Assembly: GCF_000170795.1 (NCBI RefSeq)
Contig: NZ_ABCM01000022.1
Span: 1 to 64,000, forward strand
Direction: 5' to 3'
Length of the DNA stretch: 64,000 nt
Origin: Pedobacter sp. BAL39
GTDB lineage: Bacteria > Bacteroidota > Bacteroidia > Sphingobacteriales > Sphingobacteriaceae
In this document: piece after piece, positions 39,586 through 49,391 of the stretch
Layout: every line of letters starts with the position of its first letter
How positions within the stretch are numbered: position 1 is the stretch's first letter
Notes under the pieces: generated by a model
The model's database searches: none
The model's input: the letters and a program-made list of their open reading frames with translations, nothing else
What the model was told of the DNA's origin: nothing
Position numbers and translations under genes: made by a program

Positions 39586-42069
39586 TTAATTAACAAGAAA
39601 CAACGCATTGACAAACAGTTGTTTACCACTTTCCCAAAAACTCCTGAAAAGCACGTCTGTCCCCAGATATACTGCAGCTCCACGACCGATATTTTGCACA
39701 CCAATCAACATTCCGTTGTCCAGCTTCCGAATGACCTGCTTGCCAGCAATACCAGACATGTAACTGTCGTTCTTCAGCACCCCTACGTTCCATCCTTTTA
39801 CCAACGGCTCAAAAATCCGGTCGTCTGTTTTAAGTGCATAATAGTAATCACCAATACCGGCAGCAAGAGGATGACTACGGTCCATATAAACTTTAAATAT
39901 TGCACCAGGAATGGCTTCAGACAAATTATCCTGGTTTCTGCTGCTGTATGTCAGCGTTGCTCCTTTATCTTCAGGTTTTAACAGCTCCTTCTTTTTAATC
40001 GCAAAGGGCTTGCTTTCATTCACATTGGCGATGGCATCTTCAAACAGGATCACCTTGCCACCCAGGTTCAACCAGCTTTCCAACTTGCCTGCCATATCCG
40101 ATCCATACGAACCGTCAGGAACAATCAGGACATTGACCTTATTGATGTCCAGATTCCCCATATTATAACTGGAAATAATGCTTACCGGATATTTCAACAC
40201 TTGCTCCATAAAATGCCAGATTTCTCCCGAGCTCTGCGTAGAGCTGCCCTCCGCCATCACCATGGCGACTTTTGGCGCCTTCAGCAGTTGATATGCCGAA
40301 GAGCCAAAATCTTTACCTTTATCAACAAAGCCACTTGCTGCAGGAAAAAAAGACATTTTTAACCGCTGCTCAATGGCCTGTAACTTGGTGCTCAGACTTT
40401 TCAGCTGCTTTTCATTCTCCAACCGGTACACCAGGAGTGTTCCTGCAGGAAAAAACTTACCTCCCGAACTGAAAGCCTCACCTGCAATCCGAACCTTGAT
40501 TTGCTCACGCTGCAAGGCGATCAGCACCTGTGCATCTTCGATGTCATCCCAGGGAAAAATCCAGGCATATGGTTTCGCCACAATAGGCACTGTTGCCGTC
40601 TGCTGCTGAATATCGTTGTACTTCCCTTTAATTGCATCCGTCACGGCATAAGCCTTCAGGCCGTAAACATAAGGAAGCGCCCAGGCCGTAATGTCATAAG
40701 TATTGGAATCACTCACCGAGGTTTGTGGTTCCAGTAATACATTTGCCAGCACCGACCTTGGTTGCTGAAAACTGATGACCATGTCGTTACGCTCAACTTT
40801 AAAAGACTCGGTCTTACGTGTCTCGTAATTATAACCGCTCAATCCCCTGTCCATGCCAAAAGCATATTTTATGTGATTCTTGTCCATTAGCTCCCTGAGT
40901 TTCTTCATCCTGCCGGCATGCTGAGCCTTGATCACCACCCCTTTATAGGTACCAGGAGCGGTAGCAGCAGAGCGCTCAAAGTAAAGACGGAACTCATCCA
41001 CCAGTTTACCGCCATGCTCCGATACCGCCTCCAGCGTGGCCATACCACTGGTAAAATGATGTGCAATCCGGTCTTTTAAGGTCAGCGTATCACCACTGAG
41101 CGTAACTACCGACAAACCGGCACCAATCCCACCTTGCTCATAAGTCATCCCAATCGCACCATTATATAAAGGATAGGTATCCCCGTAGGAGGGATAAAGC
41201 AGGTCAAACTGCTCCTTTGTGAAATACTGCCAGCCCTGCTCATCGAAATATTTTGCGTTATTCTTACCTACAGTCACCTGAAAGCTGCGCTGCCAGTCGG
41301 TAATATCCTGATGTACAGGTTCTGCTGCAGGAGCAAAGTAATAAGGATCATTATAACTCTGCTCATGGAAATCCACATGTACTTCAGGCATCCATTCATG
41401 GTACAATTCCAGGCGCTGTTGTGTTTCCAGCTGCGTCTGCCAGGCCCAGTCGCGGTTCAGGTCAAAATAATAATGATTGGAACGCCCTCCCGGCCAGGGC
41501 TCTATATGTTCTCTGGCCATCGGATCGGGGTTGGGCACCGCACCCATCACCGATCTGAAATAATTCACATAACGTTCCCGTCCATCAGGGTTCAGACAGG
41601 GATCCAGGATTACTACTGTATTTTTCAACCATTGCTGTACGCCTGTAGCCTTACCGGCTGCCAACGTATATAACATCTTCATTGCCGTTTCTGTAGAGCT
41701 GGCTTCATTGCCATGAACGTTATAGCTCAGCCATAAAATCGCTGGTTGGTTGGTCAGCTTCATCTCCGGCCCTTCTGCAAGACTCAACTTTAGGTTGTTC
41801 TGGCGGATTTGCTCCAGACGGTCCAGGTTTTCTACCGCGGTAACAATGGCCACCTTCAGCTCACGCCCTTCATAAGTTGTCCCGTAGCTGACCAGCTTTA
41901 CATTTTTTGTATTGTCTGCAACATGTCTGAGGTAACCGGTTACATCTGAATGAGCTGTAAATCTGGTGCCCAATTCATATCCAAGGAACTCGTCCGGAGA
42001 CTTCAACTGTCCCATAACCATTCCTGTACTGATCATTAAAAATAAAACAGAACACCAAATACTCTTCAT
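39586..42069 (-). CDS. Secreted M14-family zinc carboxypeptidase
   Basis: Start at ATG 42069, which gives the signal peptide MKSIWCSVLFLMISTGMVMG; an ATG at 42123 would add 18 charged residues. The ~827-residue protein has the M14 zinc site: YNVHGNEASSTE (His, Glu), NPDGRERYVNYFR, YFDLNRDWAWQTQLET, VHVDFHEQSYNDPYYF (third ligand) and the catalytic Glu in GMTYEQGG. The C-terminal ~350 residues contain a glutamine-amidotransferase-like region (VLIVPDGSYGSDMAGKLESWLNLGGKVILFED). It probably trims peptides in the periplasm. Confidence 0.9.
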   Translation of the reverse strand: MKSIWCSVLFLMISTGMVMGQLKSPDEFLGYELGTRFTAHSDVTGYLRHVADNTKNVKLVSYGTTYEGRELKVAIVTAVENLDRLEQIRQNNLKLSLAEGPEMKLTNQPAILWLSYNVHGNEASSTETAMKMLYTLAAGKATGVQQWLKNTVVILDPCLNPDGRERYVNYFRSVMGAVPNPDPMAREHIEPWPGGRSNHYYFDLNRDWAWQTQLETQQRLELYHEWMPEVHVDFHEQSYNDPYYFAPAAEPVHQDITDWQRSFQVTVGKNNAKYFDEQGWQYFTKEQFDLLYPSYGDTYPLYNGAIGMTYEQGGIGAGLSVVTLSGDTLTLKDRIAHHFTSGMATLEAVSEHGGKLVDEFRLYFERSAATAPGTYKGVVIKAQHAGRMKKLRELMDKNHIKYAFGMDRGLSGYNYETRKTESFKVERNDMVISFQQPRSVLANVLLEPQTSVSDSNTYDITAWALPYVYGLKAYAVTDAIKGKYNDIQQQTATVPIVAKPYAWIFPWDDIEDAQVLIALQREQIKVRIAGEAFSSGGKFFPAGTLLVYRLENEKQLKSLSTKLQAIEQRLKMSFFPAASGFVDKGKDFGSSAYQLLKAPKVAMVMAEGSSTQSSGEIWHFMEQVLKYPVSIISSYNMGNLDINKVNVLIVPDGSYGSDMAGKLESWLNLGGKVILFEDAIANVNESKPFAIKKKELLKPEDKGATLTYSSRNQDNLSEAIPGAIFKVYMDRSHPLAAGIGDYYYALKTDDRIFEPLVKGWNVGVLKNDSYMSGIAGKQVIRKLDNGMLIGVQNIGRGAAVYLGTDVLFRSFWESGKQLFVNALFLVN

Positions 42070-42158
42070 ATCGCGAAAATTAGACTCCAAAATACTAAAG
42101 AATATTTTTTGTTTCTCTTTCATAGTGTAATTTTACCATATCTTTTATCATAAACTAT

Positions 42159-43460
42159 ATGTCAGCCACCAACTTCCTGTATCAGCATTACCTAAATCAC
42201 CGCACTGTATGTACAGATACAAGGGCCATCAGCAAAGACTGTCTCTTTTTTGCGCTGCGTGGAGATAAATTCAATGCCAATGAATTTGCTGCACAGGCAT
42301 TGAAAGAAGGCGCTGCATATGCCATTATTGATGATCAGCAGTACCATACCGACGAGCGTTGCATCCTCGTTCCTGATGTGCTGACTGCATTGCAGGACTT
42401 GGCCCGTAGCCACCGTATCGAGCTCCGCATTCCCGTAATCGGACTCACAGGAAGCAACGGCAAAACAACAACCAAGGAGCTCATCAAAGCAATACTCTCC
42501 GAAAAATACCGGACTTTCGCGACCAGCGGAAACCTCAACAACCACATTGGCGTCCCGCTGTCGATCCTCTCCATTACCGATGATATAGAAATTGCTGTAA
42601 TAGAAATGGGCGCGAACCATCAGAAAGAAATAGAGCTGCTTTGCAGCATTGCGCTACCTGAATACGGGCTCATTACAAACGTAGGAATGGCGCACCTCGA
42701 CGGATTTGGCGGCTTTGAAGGTGTGAAAAAAGGAAAGGCTGAGCTTTATGCCCACCTGAAGCAACAGCAGGGAAAAGCATTCATCAACAACGATAATCCA
42801 TACCTGCTGGAAATGGCCCATACAGCACAGCTCTCAGACATCGTTTATTACGGATCAGAACGCAGCAATACAATTTCTGGAGCACTTAACAGCACAGACC
42901 CTTTTCTGGAGCTCTCCTGGCAAAAACAAGGATCAGAATTTTCCGTCGGCACCCAGCTTACAGGAGCTTATAACTTTGAAAATATCCTTGCAGCAATCTG
43001 TATAGGAGATTTCTTTTCGCTTACTCCTGAACAGATTAACAAAGGACTTTCCGGTTATGCACCACAAAACAACCGCTCGCAGCTCACTAAAACGGAACAT
43101 AACACCGTTATCTGCGATTTCTACAATGCAAACCCCAGTAGCATGAACGCTGCTCTAAAAAATATGGACAGCCTTCATGCTGCAAACAAAGTGGTCATCA
43201 TTGGGGATATGTTTGAACTTGGCAGCGAATCAGCTGAACAGCACCTGCAAATCATCCTGCAAGCTACCAACATGACATTAGATACACTCATTTTTATAGG
43301 GAAAAACTTCCATCAGGCCGGAATGGGGCATTCGGGACATTATTTTGAAAGCCCTGCCGACGCCGCCGTTTACCTGCAGCAGCAGCCTGTAAAAGACAGC
43401 CTTATCCTCCTGAAAGGATCAAGAGGCATGGCACTGGAACAACTACTCCCCCAGCTTTGA
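42159..43460 (+). CDS. murF: UDP-N-acetylmuramoyl-tripeptide--D-alanyl-D-alanine ligase
   Basis: A 433-residue Mur ligase that adds D-Ala-D-Ala to UDP-MurNAc-tripeptide, the last cytoplasmic step of the precursor. The Mur N-terminal domain (DTRAISKDCLFFALRGDKFNANEFAAQAL) is followed by the ATP loop GLTGSNGKTTTKEL, the catalytic segment AVIEMGANHQKEIE, ITNVGMAHLDGFGG, the carbamylated-Lys region KKGKAELY and C-terminal DFYNANPSSMNAAL. Length is usual. It is convergent with gldH, with 18 nt overlap of the coding ends. Confidence 0.96.
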   Translation: MSATNFLYQHYLNHRTVCTDTRAISKDCLFFALRGDKFNANEFAAQALKEGAAYAIIDDQQYHTDERCILVPDVLTALQDLARSHRIELRIPVIGLTGSNGKTTTKELIKAILSEKYRTFATSGNLNNHIGVPLSILSITDDIEIAVIEMGANHQKEIELLCSIALPEYGLITNVGMAHLDGFGGFEGVKKGKAELYAHLKQQQGKAFINNDNPYLLEMAHTAQLSDIVYYGSERSNTISGALNSTDPFLELSWQKQGSEFSVGTQLTGAYNFENILAAICIGDFFSLTPEQINKGLSGYAPQNNRSQLTKTEHNTVICDFYNANPSSMNAALKNMDSLHAANKVVIIGDMFELGSESAEQHLQIILQATNMTLDTLIFIGKNFHQAGMGHSGHYFESPADAAVYLQQQPVKDSLILLKGSRGMALEQLLPQL

Positions 43461-43922
43461 CACCTTAATTCCGGCATCACTGATCTCTTTCAGCGGATTG
43501 TTGCGCATATTCTGCTCTACCTCCAGCTCATAGTGTCCGGCGGCAGGAAACTGGTAGTTCTTCAGCATGCTGAATGTGTAGGTATAAAGGTTGCCGGAGC
43601 CTGACCCGGTCCATTTACCGTCAGGCTCAGCCAGCTTAAACTCAAACCTGCGTGTTTCCTTTTTTTTTCCCGCTGTCTTCAGGTGAAGCAGCACAAAAAT
43701 ATTAGAGTATTTATAATCTGCAGTATGGCGTAGCTTGAAGTCTACCTGATACCGCTTGGAAGGATCAGTAATTTCCAACACCGCTTTCACCTTATTGGCA
43801 TAACTCCAATTCCGGGAAGGCATGGCCAGATTATTATCGACAACAGTATTCGCATCACAGCCACCCAGCATTAGTACCAGCAAACAACCCGCAACCCATA
43901 TATAAGATTTGATATTATTCAT
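43443..43922 (-). CDS. gldH: Gliding motility-type lipoprotein GldH
   Basis: Start at ATG 43922 (MNNIKSYIWVAGCLLVLMLGGC, lipobox LGGC); upstream codons overlap ricT. The ~159-residue lipoprotein matches GldH: NNLAMPSRNWSYANKVKAVLEI, KYSNIFVLLHLKTA and HYELEVEQNMRNNPLKEISDAGIKVSK. GldH is needed for gliding/T9SS-linked motility in flavobacteria but occurs in non-gliding Bacteroidota too. Its start overlaps the ricT stop by 8 nt, and it shares 18 nt with murF at its 3' end. Confidence 0.88.
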   Translation of the reverse strand: MNNIKSYIWVAGCLLVLMLGGCDANTVVDNNLAMPSRNWSYANKVKAVLEITDPSKRYQVDFKLRHTADYKYSNIFVLLHLKTAGKKKETRRFEFKLAEPDGKWTGSGSGNLYTYTFSMLKNYQFPAAGHYELEVEQNMRNNPLKEISDAGIKVSKLGE

Positions 43923-45477
43923 CTTTAGGCTTATCCGTTGGTTTCTTTCTACGGTTCCTGTTTCTGTTATTTCTGTTTCCTGACGGAGCACCTTCTTTAG
44001 CTACTCCTGGTTGTACTTGCCCGGCAGCGCCATCACCACCAGCAGGAGTTGCTCCCTGCGGTTTATTAACTGGTTTAGGCTTAGGCTGCTGGTTGCCCTG
44101 GCCCTTAGCCTGCTGCTCACGGTTCCTGTTGTTTTCAGGCCTGCTTCCTTCAGAACGGTTCTGCTGCTCAGGTCTTGCGGCACCCTCAGGCCGGCTTTTA
44201 CCCTGTCCACCTTGCTTCTGACCTCTGTCATTACGATTACCGGAATTTGCCTTTTGCTCCGGATTGCGGTTGCCGCCGTTGCGCTGCTCAGCACGATCAT
44301 TGCGTTCGCTACGCTCTCCACGTTCTCCGCGATCAGCTCCCTTATTGCGGTTATTTCTGTTTCCTTTGTTTTTAGGCTTATCATCGAGACGCGTCAGACT
44401 GTCCTGCCCCACTACATTCTCATAATCGTGTACCTTCTCTACCACTGCAGCATGAACGAGCTCCACAGCCTCCTCTTTCAGGTTGCTAGGTTTAAGCCCT
44501 TTTTTGTTCATTGCCATGATCTCTTTCACACGATCCACTTTCAGCGGAATCCAGTCCTCCATATTTGGGTAGGCGAACCACATCAGTTTTTTAAAGATGT
44601 CTGTTTTCTGATGACGAGCCACACCAATTTCTGTCTGCAGATTGTCTACACGATCAGGAATATCCTTCAGTGCATCAAGATAAGTATCCAGCTCATAGTT
44701 CAGGCAGCATTTCAGCTTTCCACACTGACCGGCAAGCTTAAGCGTATTTAAAGATAAGTTTTGATACCTTGCCGCCGCAGTAGAAACCGTTTTAAAGTTT
44801 GTCAGCCAGGTAGAACAGCAAAGCTCACGCCCGCAGGAACCGATACCGCCAAGACGACCAGCCTCCTGACGCATCCCGATCTGACGCATCTCAATCCTGA
44901 TGCGGAAAGTCTCCGCCATTTTCTTGATCAGCTCGCGGAAATCCACACGCCCTTCAGCAGTATAGAAAAAGGTAGCCTTTGTCTTGTCACCCTGATAATC
45001 CACGTCACTGATTTTCATCGACAGGCGCAGGTCCAGTGCAAGTGTACGCGCTTTATGCATCGTCTCCCACTCCAGTCCCTTTGCAATCTTCCACTTCTCT
45101 ACATCAGCTTCAGTTGCTTTTCGGTAAATCTTACGTGTGACCTGATCAATAGGGGTCTTGCGGCGTTTCATCTGCATGCGCACCAGCTCCCCAGTTAAGG
45201 AAACGTGCCCAACATCATAACCACCTGTAGGACCTTCCACTGAAACCAGCTCGCCAATCTCCAGGTAAATATTGTCATTATTTAGAAAGAACTCTTTCCT
45301 GGCACCTTTAAACTTAACTTCTACTACTTGAAAAGGTATATAATTTGAAGGCATATCCAAATTCGACAGCCAATCGTAAACTTCTAATTTCTGGCATCCT
45401 CCAGTAAGGCATGAGCCATTACTTTTGCAGCCCGAGGGGGCACAACCGCCTCCTGTAGAACAACTTCCACATCCCAT
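43915..45477 (-). CDS. ricT: PSP1-domain protein RicT/YaaT-like
   Basis: 520 residues. A Cys-rich start (MGCGSCSTGGGCAPSGC) leads to the PSP1 domain (~45-280), which contains CGRELCCSTWLTNFKTVS and CGKLKCCLNYELD, the cysteines that hold an iron-sulfur cluster in the RicT group. From ~360 to the end is a disordered R/N/G/Q/K/P-rich tail (RNNRNKGADRGERGER and similar), absent from Bacillus YaaT. RicT with partners modulates RNase Y in Bacillus; in Bacteroidota the role is not settled, but the basic tail suggests RNA contact. It is translationally coupled with gldH and lies 2 nt below holB. Confidence 0.9.
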   Translation of the reverse strand: MGCGSCSTGGGCAPSGCKSNGSCLTGGCQKLEVYDWLSNLDMPSNYIPFQVVEVKFKGARKEFFLNNDNIYLEIGELVSVEGPTGGYDVGHVSLTGELVRMQMKRRKTPIDQVTRKIYRKATEADVEKWKIAKGLEWETMHKARTLALDLRLSMKISDVDYQGDKTKATFFYTAEGRVDFRELIKKMAETFRIRIEMRQIGMRQEAGRLGGIGSCGRELCCSTWLTNFKTVSTAAARYQNLSLNTLKLAGQCGKLKCCLNYELDTYLDALKDIPDRVDNLQTEIGVARHQKTDIFKKLMWFAYPNMEDWIPLKVDRVKEIMAMNKKGLKPSNLKEEAVELVHAAVVEKVHDYENVVGQDSLTRLDDKPKNKGNRNNRNKGADRGERGERSERNDRAEQRNGGNRNPEQKANSGNRNDRGQKQGGQGKSRPEGAARPEQQNRSEGSRPENNRNREQQAKGQGNQQPKPKPVNKPQGATPAGGDGAAGQVQPGVAKEGAPSGNRNNRNRNRRKKPTDKPKDE

Positions 45478-45479
45478 AT

Positions 45480-46628
45480 TTAATTGTATATATGTTGAGT
45501 CCCTTGCGGGAACGTTTTAAACTTAATAATTTTTACCAATTGTAAAGATACATCTAAAAACAGAATTTTCGGGTTTGCATTTCTTTCAATGTGGTAATGT
45601 GCACGTTCAAGTTCATGAATTATGGCCTCAGCCATGCCCAGATCAAGCACATGGGCACTTAACTTTTTCGCCGTATCCAGACTCCTGCCCGGCAATTTCA
45701 CCAATGTTTCGGCTCCACTCAGCAACAGGCTGCACTCCCTCAGAAAATTAATGCCATACTTCAAAAAATTTTTCTGGTTCTCCCTTCCCCAGCCGGCGGC
45801 AAGGTCAGTGAAGGCCGTCAGATCTAACACCCGGTTCCCATACCCCATGCGCAGCCATTCCGAAAACTTATCTGCATGCTCATTGTGCGTATTGGCCACT
45901 AACTGCTTGGCTTCAATCAGGTTGCCATCGGCAAGAAAACTACACTCCGTTGCTTGTTGCTCGCCAAGACCATGACGTTCCACAAGGTACCCCTCAATGG
46001 TAGCATCGGAAAGTTTAGGGATCTTGACAATCTGCGTTCTTGATAACAATGTCGACAGAATCTGCTCCTGGTTATTCGCAACAAGAATAAACAAGGTATT
46101 CTTTGGTGGCTCTTCAATAATTTTCAACAGGGAGTTCCCTTCTTTATCCAGATATTCCGGCAGCCACATGATCAACACTTTGGTCTCCGCCTCGAAAGCT
46201 TTGAAACTTAATTTTTTTATAATATCATGACATTCCGCGATATTGATATTGGCCTGTTTGTTTTCCGCATTCAGGTTGGAGCGCCAGATATCCATGTCAA
46301 AATAGGGATCATTCATCAGCATACTTCTCCATTCATCCAGCACATCCACGGCCACACGTGCGTCTTTAGAAGCAAAAAAAGGATAGGAAAAATGAAGATC
46401 CGGATGGATGTAACGCTCATATTTCCTGCAGGATGAACACTCGCCGCAGCTATCACCGGTACGTTTGTCCAGGCAATTGATGTATTGCGCATAGGCAATC
46501 GCCAATGGTAAAGCGCCACTGCCCTCACTCGAAAGAAACAACTGGGCATGACTGACCCTATTCTCCGCAACTGTTTGCAGCAATTGTTCCTTAACTTCCT
46601 CCTGTCCGATGATGTCTTTAAACTGCAT
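45480..46628 (-). CDS. holB: DNA polymerase III delta-prime subunit
   Basis: Start at ATG 46628 (MQFKDIIGQEEVKEQLLQTV); the longer frame would begin with TTG. The ~382-residue clamp-loader subunit has the AAA+ layout with a degraded Walker A (SSEGSGALPLAIAYAQ) as in all delta-prime proteins, a four-Cys zinc module (CLDKRTGDSCGECSSCRKY), and sensor/arginine segments LLKIIEEPPKNTLFILVANNQEQILSTLLSRTQIV. It loads the sliding clamp with delta and gamma/tau. It is divergent from ruvX. Confidence 0.92.
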   Translation of the reverse strand: MQFKDIIGQEEVKEQLLQTVAENRVSHAQLFLSSEGSGALPLAIAYAQYINCLDKRTGDSCGECSSCRKYERYIHPDLHFSYPFFASKDARVAVDVLDEWRSMLMNDPYFDMDIWRSNLNAENKQANINIAECHDIIKKLSFKAFEAETKVLIMWLPEYLDKEGNSLLKIIEEPPKNTLFILVANNQEQILSTLLSRTQIVKIPKLSDATIEGYLVERHGLGEQQATECSFLADGNLIEAKQLVANTHNEHADKFSEWLRMGYGNRVLDLTAFTDLAAGWGRENQKNFLKYGINFLRECSLLLSGAETLVKLPGRSLDTAKKLSAHVLDLGMAEAIIHELERAHYHIERNANPKILFLDVSLQLVKIIKFKTFPQGTQHIYN

Positions 46629-46678
46629 TTGGTGCAAAATAGCAATTTTTTAGCGTATTGATTTGCATATTTGCATTT

Positions 46679-47095
46679 ATGCCTAGAATTCTAGCTTTTG
46701 ATTACGGGACCAAGCGCGTCGGTATTGCCGTCACCGATCCCCTGCAAATTATAGCCACCGGCCTGGACAATGTCCACCCGAAAGACATCATCGAATACCT
46801 GAAGAAATACCTCCTGACGGAACAGGTTGAAGCTTTTGTGATCGGTGATCCAAAACAAATGGACGGTAGTCCTTCGGAATCGGCGCAGCATATCAAAGGT
46901 TTTGCCAGGACGCTAAAAAAGACCTTTCCTGACATTCCTCAGTTCTGGGTCGACGAGCGTTTTACCTCCAAGCTCGCCCATCAGACCATCCTGCAAAGTG
47001 GATTGAAAAAGCAGGACCGTAAGGACAAATCCAGAGTAGATACCATTGCAGCCACCATCATCCTGCAATATTTTATGGAACAACCCCGTTTATAG
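46679..47095 (+). CDS. ruvX: Putative Holliday junction resolvase RuvX/YqgF
   Basis: Start at ATG 46679 (MPRILAFDYGTKRVGIAV). The ~138-residue RNase-H-fold protein has the YqgF motifs: FDYGTKRVGIA with a catalytic Asp, FVIGDPKQMDGSPSESA, WVDERFTS with Glu and a terminal Asp in SRVDTIAA. It acts in 16S rRNA 5' maturation and/or Holliday junction cleavage. It lies 50 nt from the divergent holB start. Confidence 0.93.
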   Translation: MPRILAFDYGTKRVGIAVTDPLQIIATGLDNVHPKDIIEYLKKYLLTEQVEAFVIGDPKQMDGSPSESAQHIKGFARTLKKTFPDIPQFWVDERFTSKLAHQTILQSGLKKQDRKDKSRVDTIAATIILQYFMEQPRL

Positions 47096-47110
47096 TCATA
47101 CAAACAAATT

Positions 47111-47746
47111 ATGAGCCTCATCAACGAAGAGATGCAGCAACTGCTGCTCAACTACTGCGAGCCTGAAAGCGAACTGTTAAAAAAAATAGACCGGGAAACC
47201 AACCTGAAAGTATTAATGCCACGCATGCTTTCCGGGCACTATCAGGGCAGGGTCCTGAGCATGCTGAGCAAGATGATCGGTCCAGGCAGGATTCTGGAAA
47301 TCGGAACGTTCACCGGTTATGCCACACTCTGCCTGGCCGAAGGACTTACCGCGGATGGTCTGCTGTATACCCTCGACATCAACGAGGAGCTGGAAGAAAT
47401 GGTACGCGGAAACTTCGCCCAATCTCCACTCGGACAGCAAATCAAATATATCCTCGGCAATGCCACCGAAACCATCGGTCAGCTGGATGAAACCTTCGAC
47501 CTTGTTTTTATCGATGCAGACAAAAAGAACAATGGCACGTATTACGACCTGATCTTCGACCGCGTGCGCCCCGGCGGACTGATCATCGTTGACAACGTCC
47601 TCTGGAGCGGTAAAGTGCTGAACACCACCCAGGACAAAGACACAAAAAATATTACTACCTTCAACGACAAAATAGCAGCGGATGACCGCGTAGAAAAATT
47701 AATCCTGCCCGTAAGGGACGGGCTTTTTATCATTAGAAAAAAATAA
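47111..47746 (+). CDS. SAM-dependent O-methyltransferase (catechol-type family)
   Basis: A 211-residue class I methyltransferase. SAM motif RILEIGTFTGYATLCLAEG, acidic post-motif LYTLDINEE, and the metal/substrate loop FDLVFIDADKKNNGTYYD followed by GGLIIVDNVLWSG are characteristic of the methyltransferase_3 group (caffeoyl-CoA/catechol type). The substrate is not known. It follows ruvX by 15 nt and precedes the glucosaminidase gene by 2 nt. Confidence 0.92.
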   Translation: MSLINEEMQQLLLNYCEPESELLKKIDRETNLKVLMPRMLSGHYQGRVLSMLSKMIGPGRILEIGTFTGYATLCLAEGLTADGLLYTLDINEELEEMVRGNFAQSPLGQQIKYILGNATETIGQLDETFDLVFIDADKKNNGTYYDLIFDRVRPGGLIIVDNVLWSGKVLNTTQDKDTKNITTFNDKIAADDRVEKLILPVRDGLFIIRKK

Positions 47747-47748
47747 TT

Positions 47749-48423
47749 ATGATTAAAAAACTACGGTTACTATGCCTTTTTACCATGCTCTCCATATTTA
47801 CGGTTCAGGCACAAAGCACCTCAGAATACATTACCGAACACGCAGAACAGGCTCAGGAGCTCATGCGCGAACATAAAATCCCCGCCAGCATTATTCTGGC
47901 CGTTGCCATACACGAATCTGCAGCCGGGCAAAGTAAAATCGCCAGGTACCTCAACAACCACTTCGGGATCAAAGGTCCCAACACCAACACAGAAATCAGC
48001 TCTTCTTACCGGGATTATCCAACATCAGAAGATTCCTACATCCATTTTATCGATCTCCTGGAAAGTCGTACCGCTTTCAGCCCGCTGTTCGAGAAATACG
48101 ATCAGTACGACTACCGCTCCTGGGCAAGGGGTATCCAGAGAGGTGGTTACGCACGCAGCCGCACCTGGGCAACACAAGTAGTCAACATCATCAAAAGATA
48201 TGAACTGTTTCAGTATGATGAGAGGCCTGAAGATTATGTAGAACCGCCGGTACCGGTATATACCCACAAATCTACCAGACGCTCAGGCAGGTATTATACG
48301 GTTCGCTCCGGTGATAACCTGGGTGCCATCGCCAAACGAAACCATACCACCATAAAAACACTCATGACTAAAAACGGGTTGAAAAATTCAAGGCTTAAAC
48401 CCGGACAGAAACTAAAACTCTAA
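47749..48423 (+). CDS. Secreted glucosaminidase with LysM domain
   Basis: A 224-residue protein: signal peptide (to about VQAQ), a FlgJ-like N-acetylglucosaminidase domain (~25-160) with the catalytic Glu in SIILAVAIHESAAGQSKIA and NHFGIKG, and one C-terminal LysM (~177-223, YYTVRSGDNLGAIAKRNHTTIKTLM). It cuts the glycan strand of peptidoglycan in the periplasm. Its TAA stop overlaps the ATG of the next gene (TAATG), and that gene is a paralogue. Confidence 0.92.
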   Translation: MIKKLRLLCLFTMLSIFTVQAQSTSEYITEHAEQAQELMREHKIPASIILAVAIHESAAGQSKIARYLNNHFGIKGPNTNTEISSSYRDYPTSEDSYIHFIDLLESRTAFSPLFEKYDQYDYRSWARGIQRGGYARSRTWATQVVNIIKRYELFQYDERPEDYVEPPVPVYTHKSTRRSGRYYTVRSGDNLGAIAKRNHTTIKTLMTKNGLKNSRLKPGQKLKL

Positions 48424-49343
48424 TGAATCACAAAGTACTCCTTCTCCTTGCCGCCACCGTCCTCTTCTTCAGCGCCTGTTCCTCCAGAAAATACAGCCGC
48501 AACAACAAACAAATTGAAAAAGCAGCAGGCAAGTCCAATCCAAATGCACGTTCCTATACTACGGTAAACTACATCGAAGCTTTCAAAGATGTAGCCATTG
48601 AAGAAATGAATGCCTTTGGGATTCCTGCTAGTATCACCCTTGCACAAGGTATCATCGAATCGGGCAGCGGCAATAGCAGCCTTGCAAAATATGCCAATAA
48701 CCACTTCGGCATCAAGTGTACATCAGACTGGAGAGGCAAGGCTTATTATAAAGATGACGACAAGCAGAACGATTGTTTCCGGGTTTATAAAGATGCCAGA
48801 GAATCCTATAAAGACCACTCTGCTTTTTTAAGGAGAAAAAGATACAGTGCGTTGTTCGAGCTAGATAAAAATGATTACAAAAACTGGGCTTACGGACTCA
48901 AAAAGGCAGGTTACGCCACCAATCCCCAGTATCCCAACCTGCTGATCAACACCATAGAAAAATACCAGCTTTATCAGTACGACCAGTCGGAAACGGAAAG
49001 AGAAAAGCTGAAAAGAGAAGACAAGGTCTTCTCGGAGATCAACGCCAACATCCCTCAGGAAAAAAAGAAGTTTACACCTGTGCCCACGCCTCCTTCCAAA
49101 GAGGTTATTGTTGTAGACACGACCAAATCGGACACACCAAGGGTGGTATATATCCCCTCAGGTAAACCACCAGTAACATCGGAACAACCCCTTGCATCTG
49201 GCGACAGCTATATCGTTAAAAAAGGAGATACCCTATATAATCTTTCCAAACGTTTCAACATCAGTATTGATGACATCAAGCTGCTGAATAACCTCAATGA
49301 GGATGGCATTAAAATCGGGCAAAAACTGATCTTGGTTAAATAA
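48423..49343 (+). CDS. Glucosaminidase-LysM lipoprotein, tandem paralogue
   Basis: A 306-residue lipoprotein (lipobox FSAC) with the same plan as its neighbour: FlgJ-like domain with Glu in ASITLAQGIIESGSGNSSLA and NHFGIKC, a longer charged/Pro-rich linker (~200-250), and a C-terminal LysM (SYIVKKGDTLYNLSKRFNISIDDI). It starts inside the previous stop codon (1-nt overlap), so translation is coupled. The two are probably a soluble and a membrane-anchored version of the same murein hydrolase. Confidence 0.92.
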   Translation: MNHKVLLLLAATVLFFSACSSRKYSRNNKQIEKAAGKSNPNARSYTTVNYIEAFKDVAIEEMNAFGIPASITLAQGIIESGSGNSSLAKYANNHFGIKCTSDWRGKAYYKDDDKQNDCFRVYKDARESYKDHSAFLRRKRYSALFELDKNDYKNWAYGLKKAGYATNPQYPNLLINTIEKYQLYQYDQSETEREKLKREDKVFSEINANIPQEKKKFTPVPTPPSKEVIVVDTTKSDTPRVVYIPSGKPPVTSEQPLASGDSYIVKKGDTLYNLSKRFNISIDDIKLLNNLNEDGIKIGQKLILVK

Positions 49344-49391
49344 TGTTAATCTTTTATCGCTGCATTTTATATCTTGTAGCTTTGCTGGTCA

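Noticed and set aside
44011..44751. A 246-codon open frame on the plus strand
   Set aside because: Antisense to ricT; its composition reflects the low-complexity tail of the true protein.
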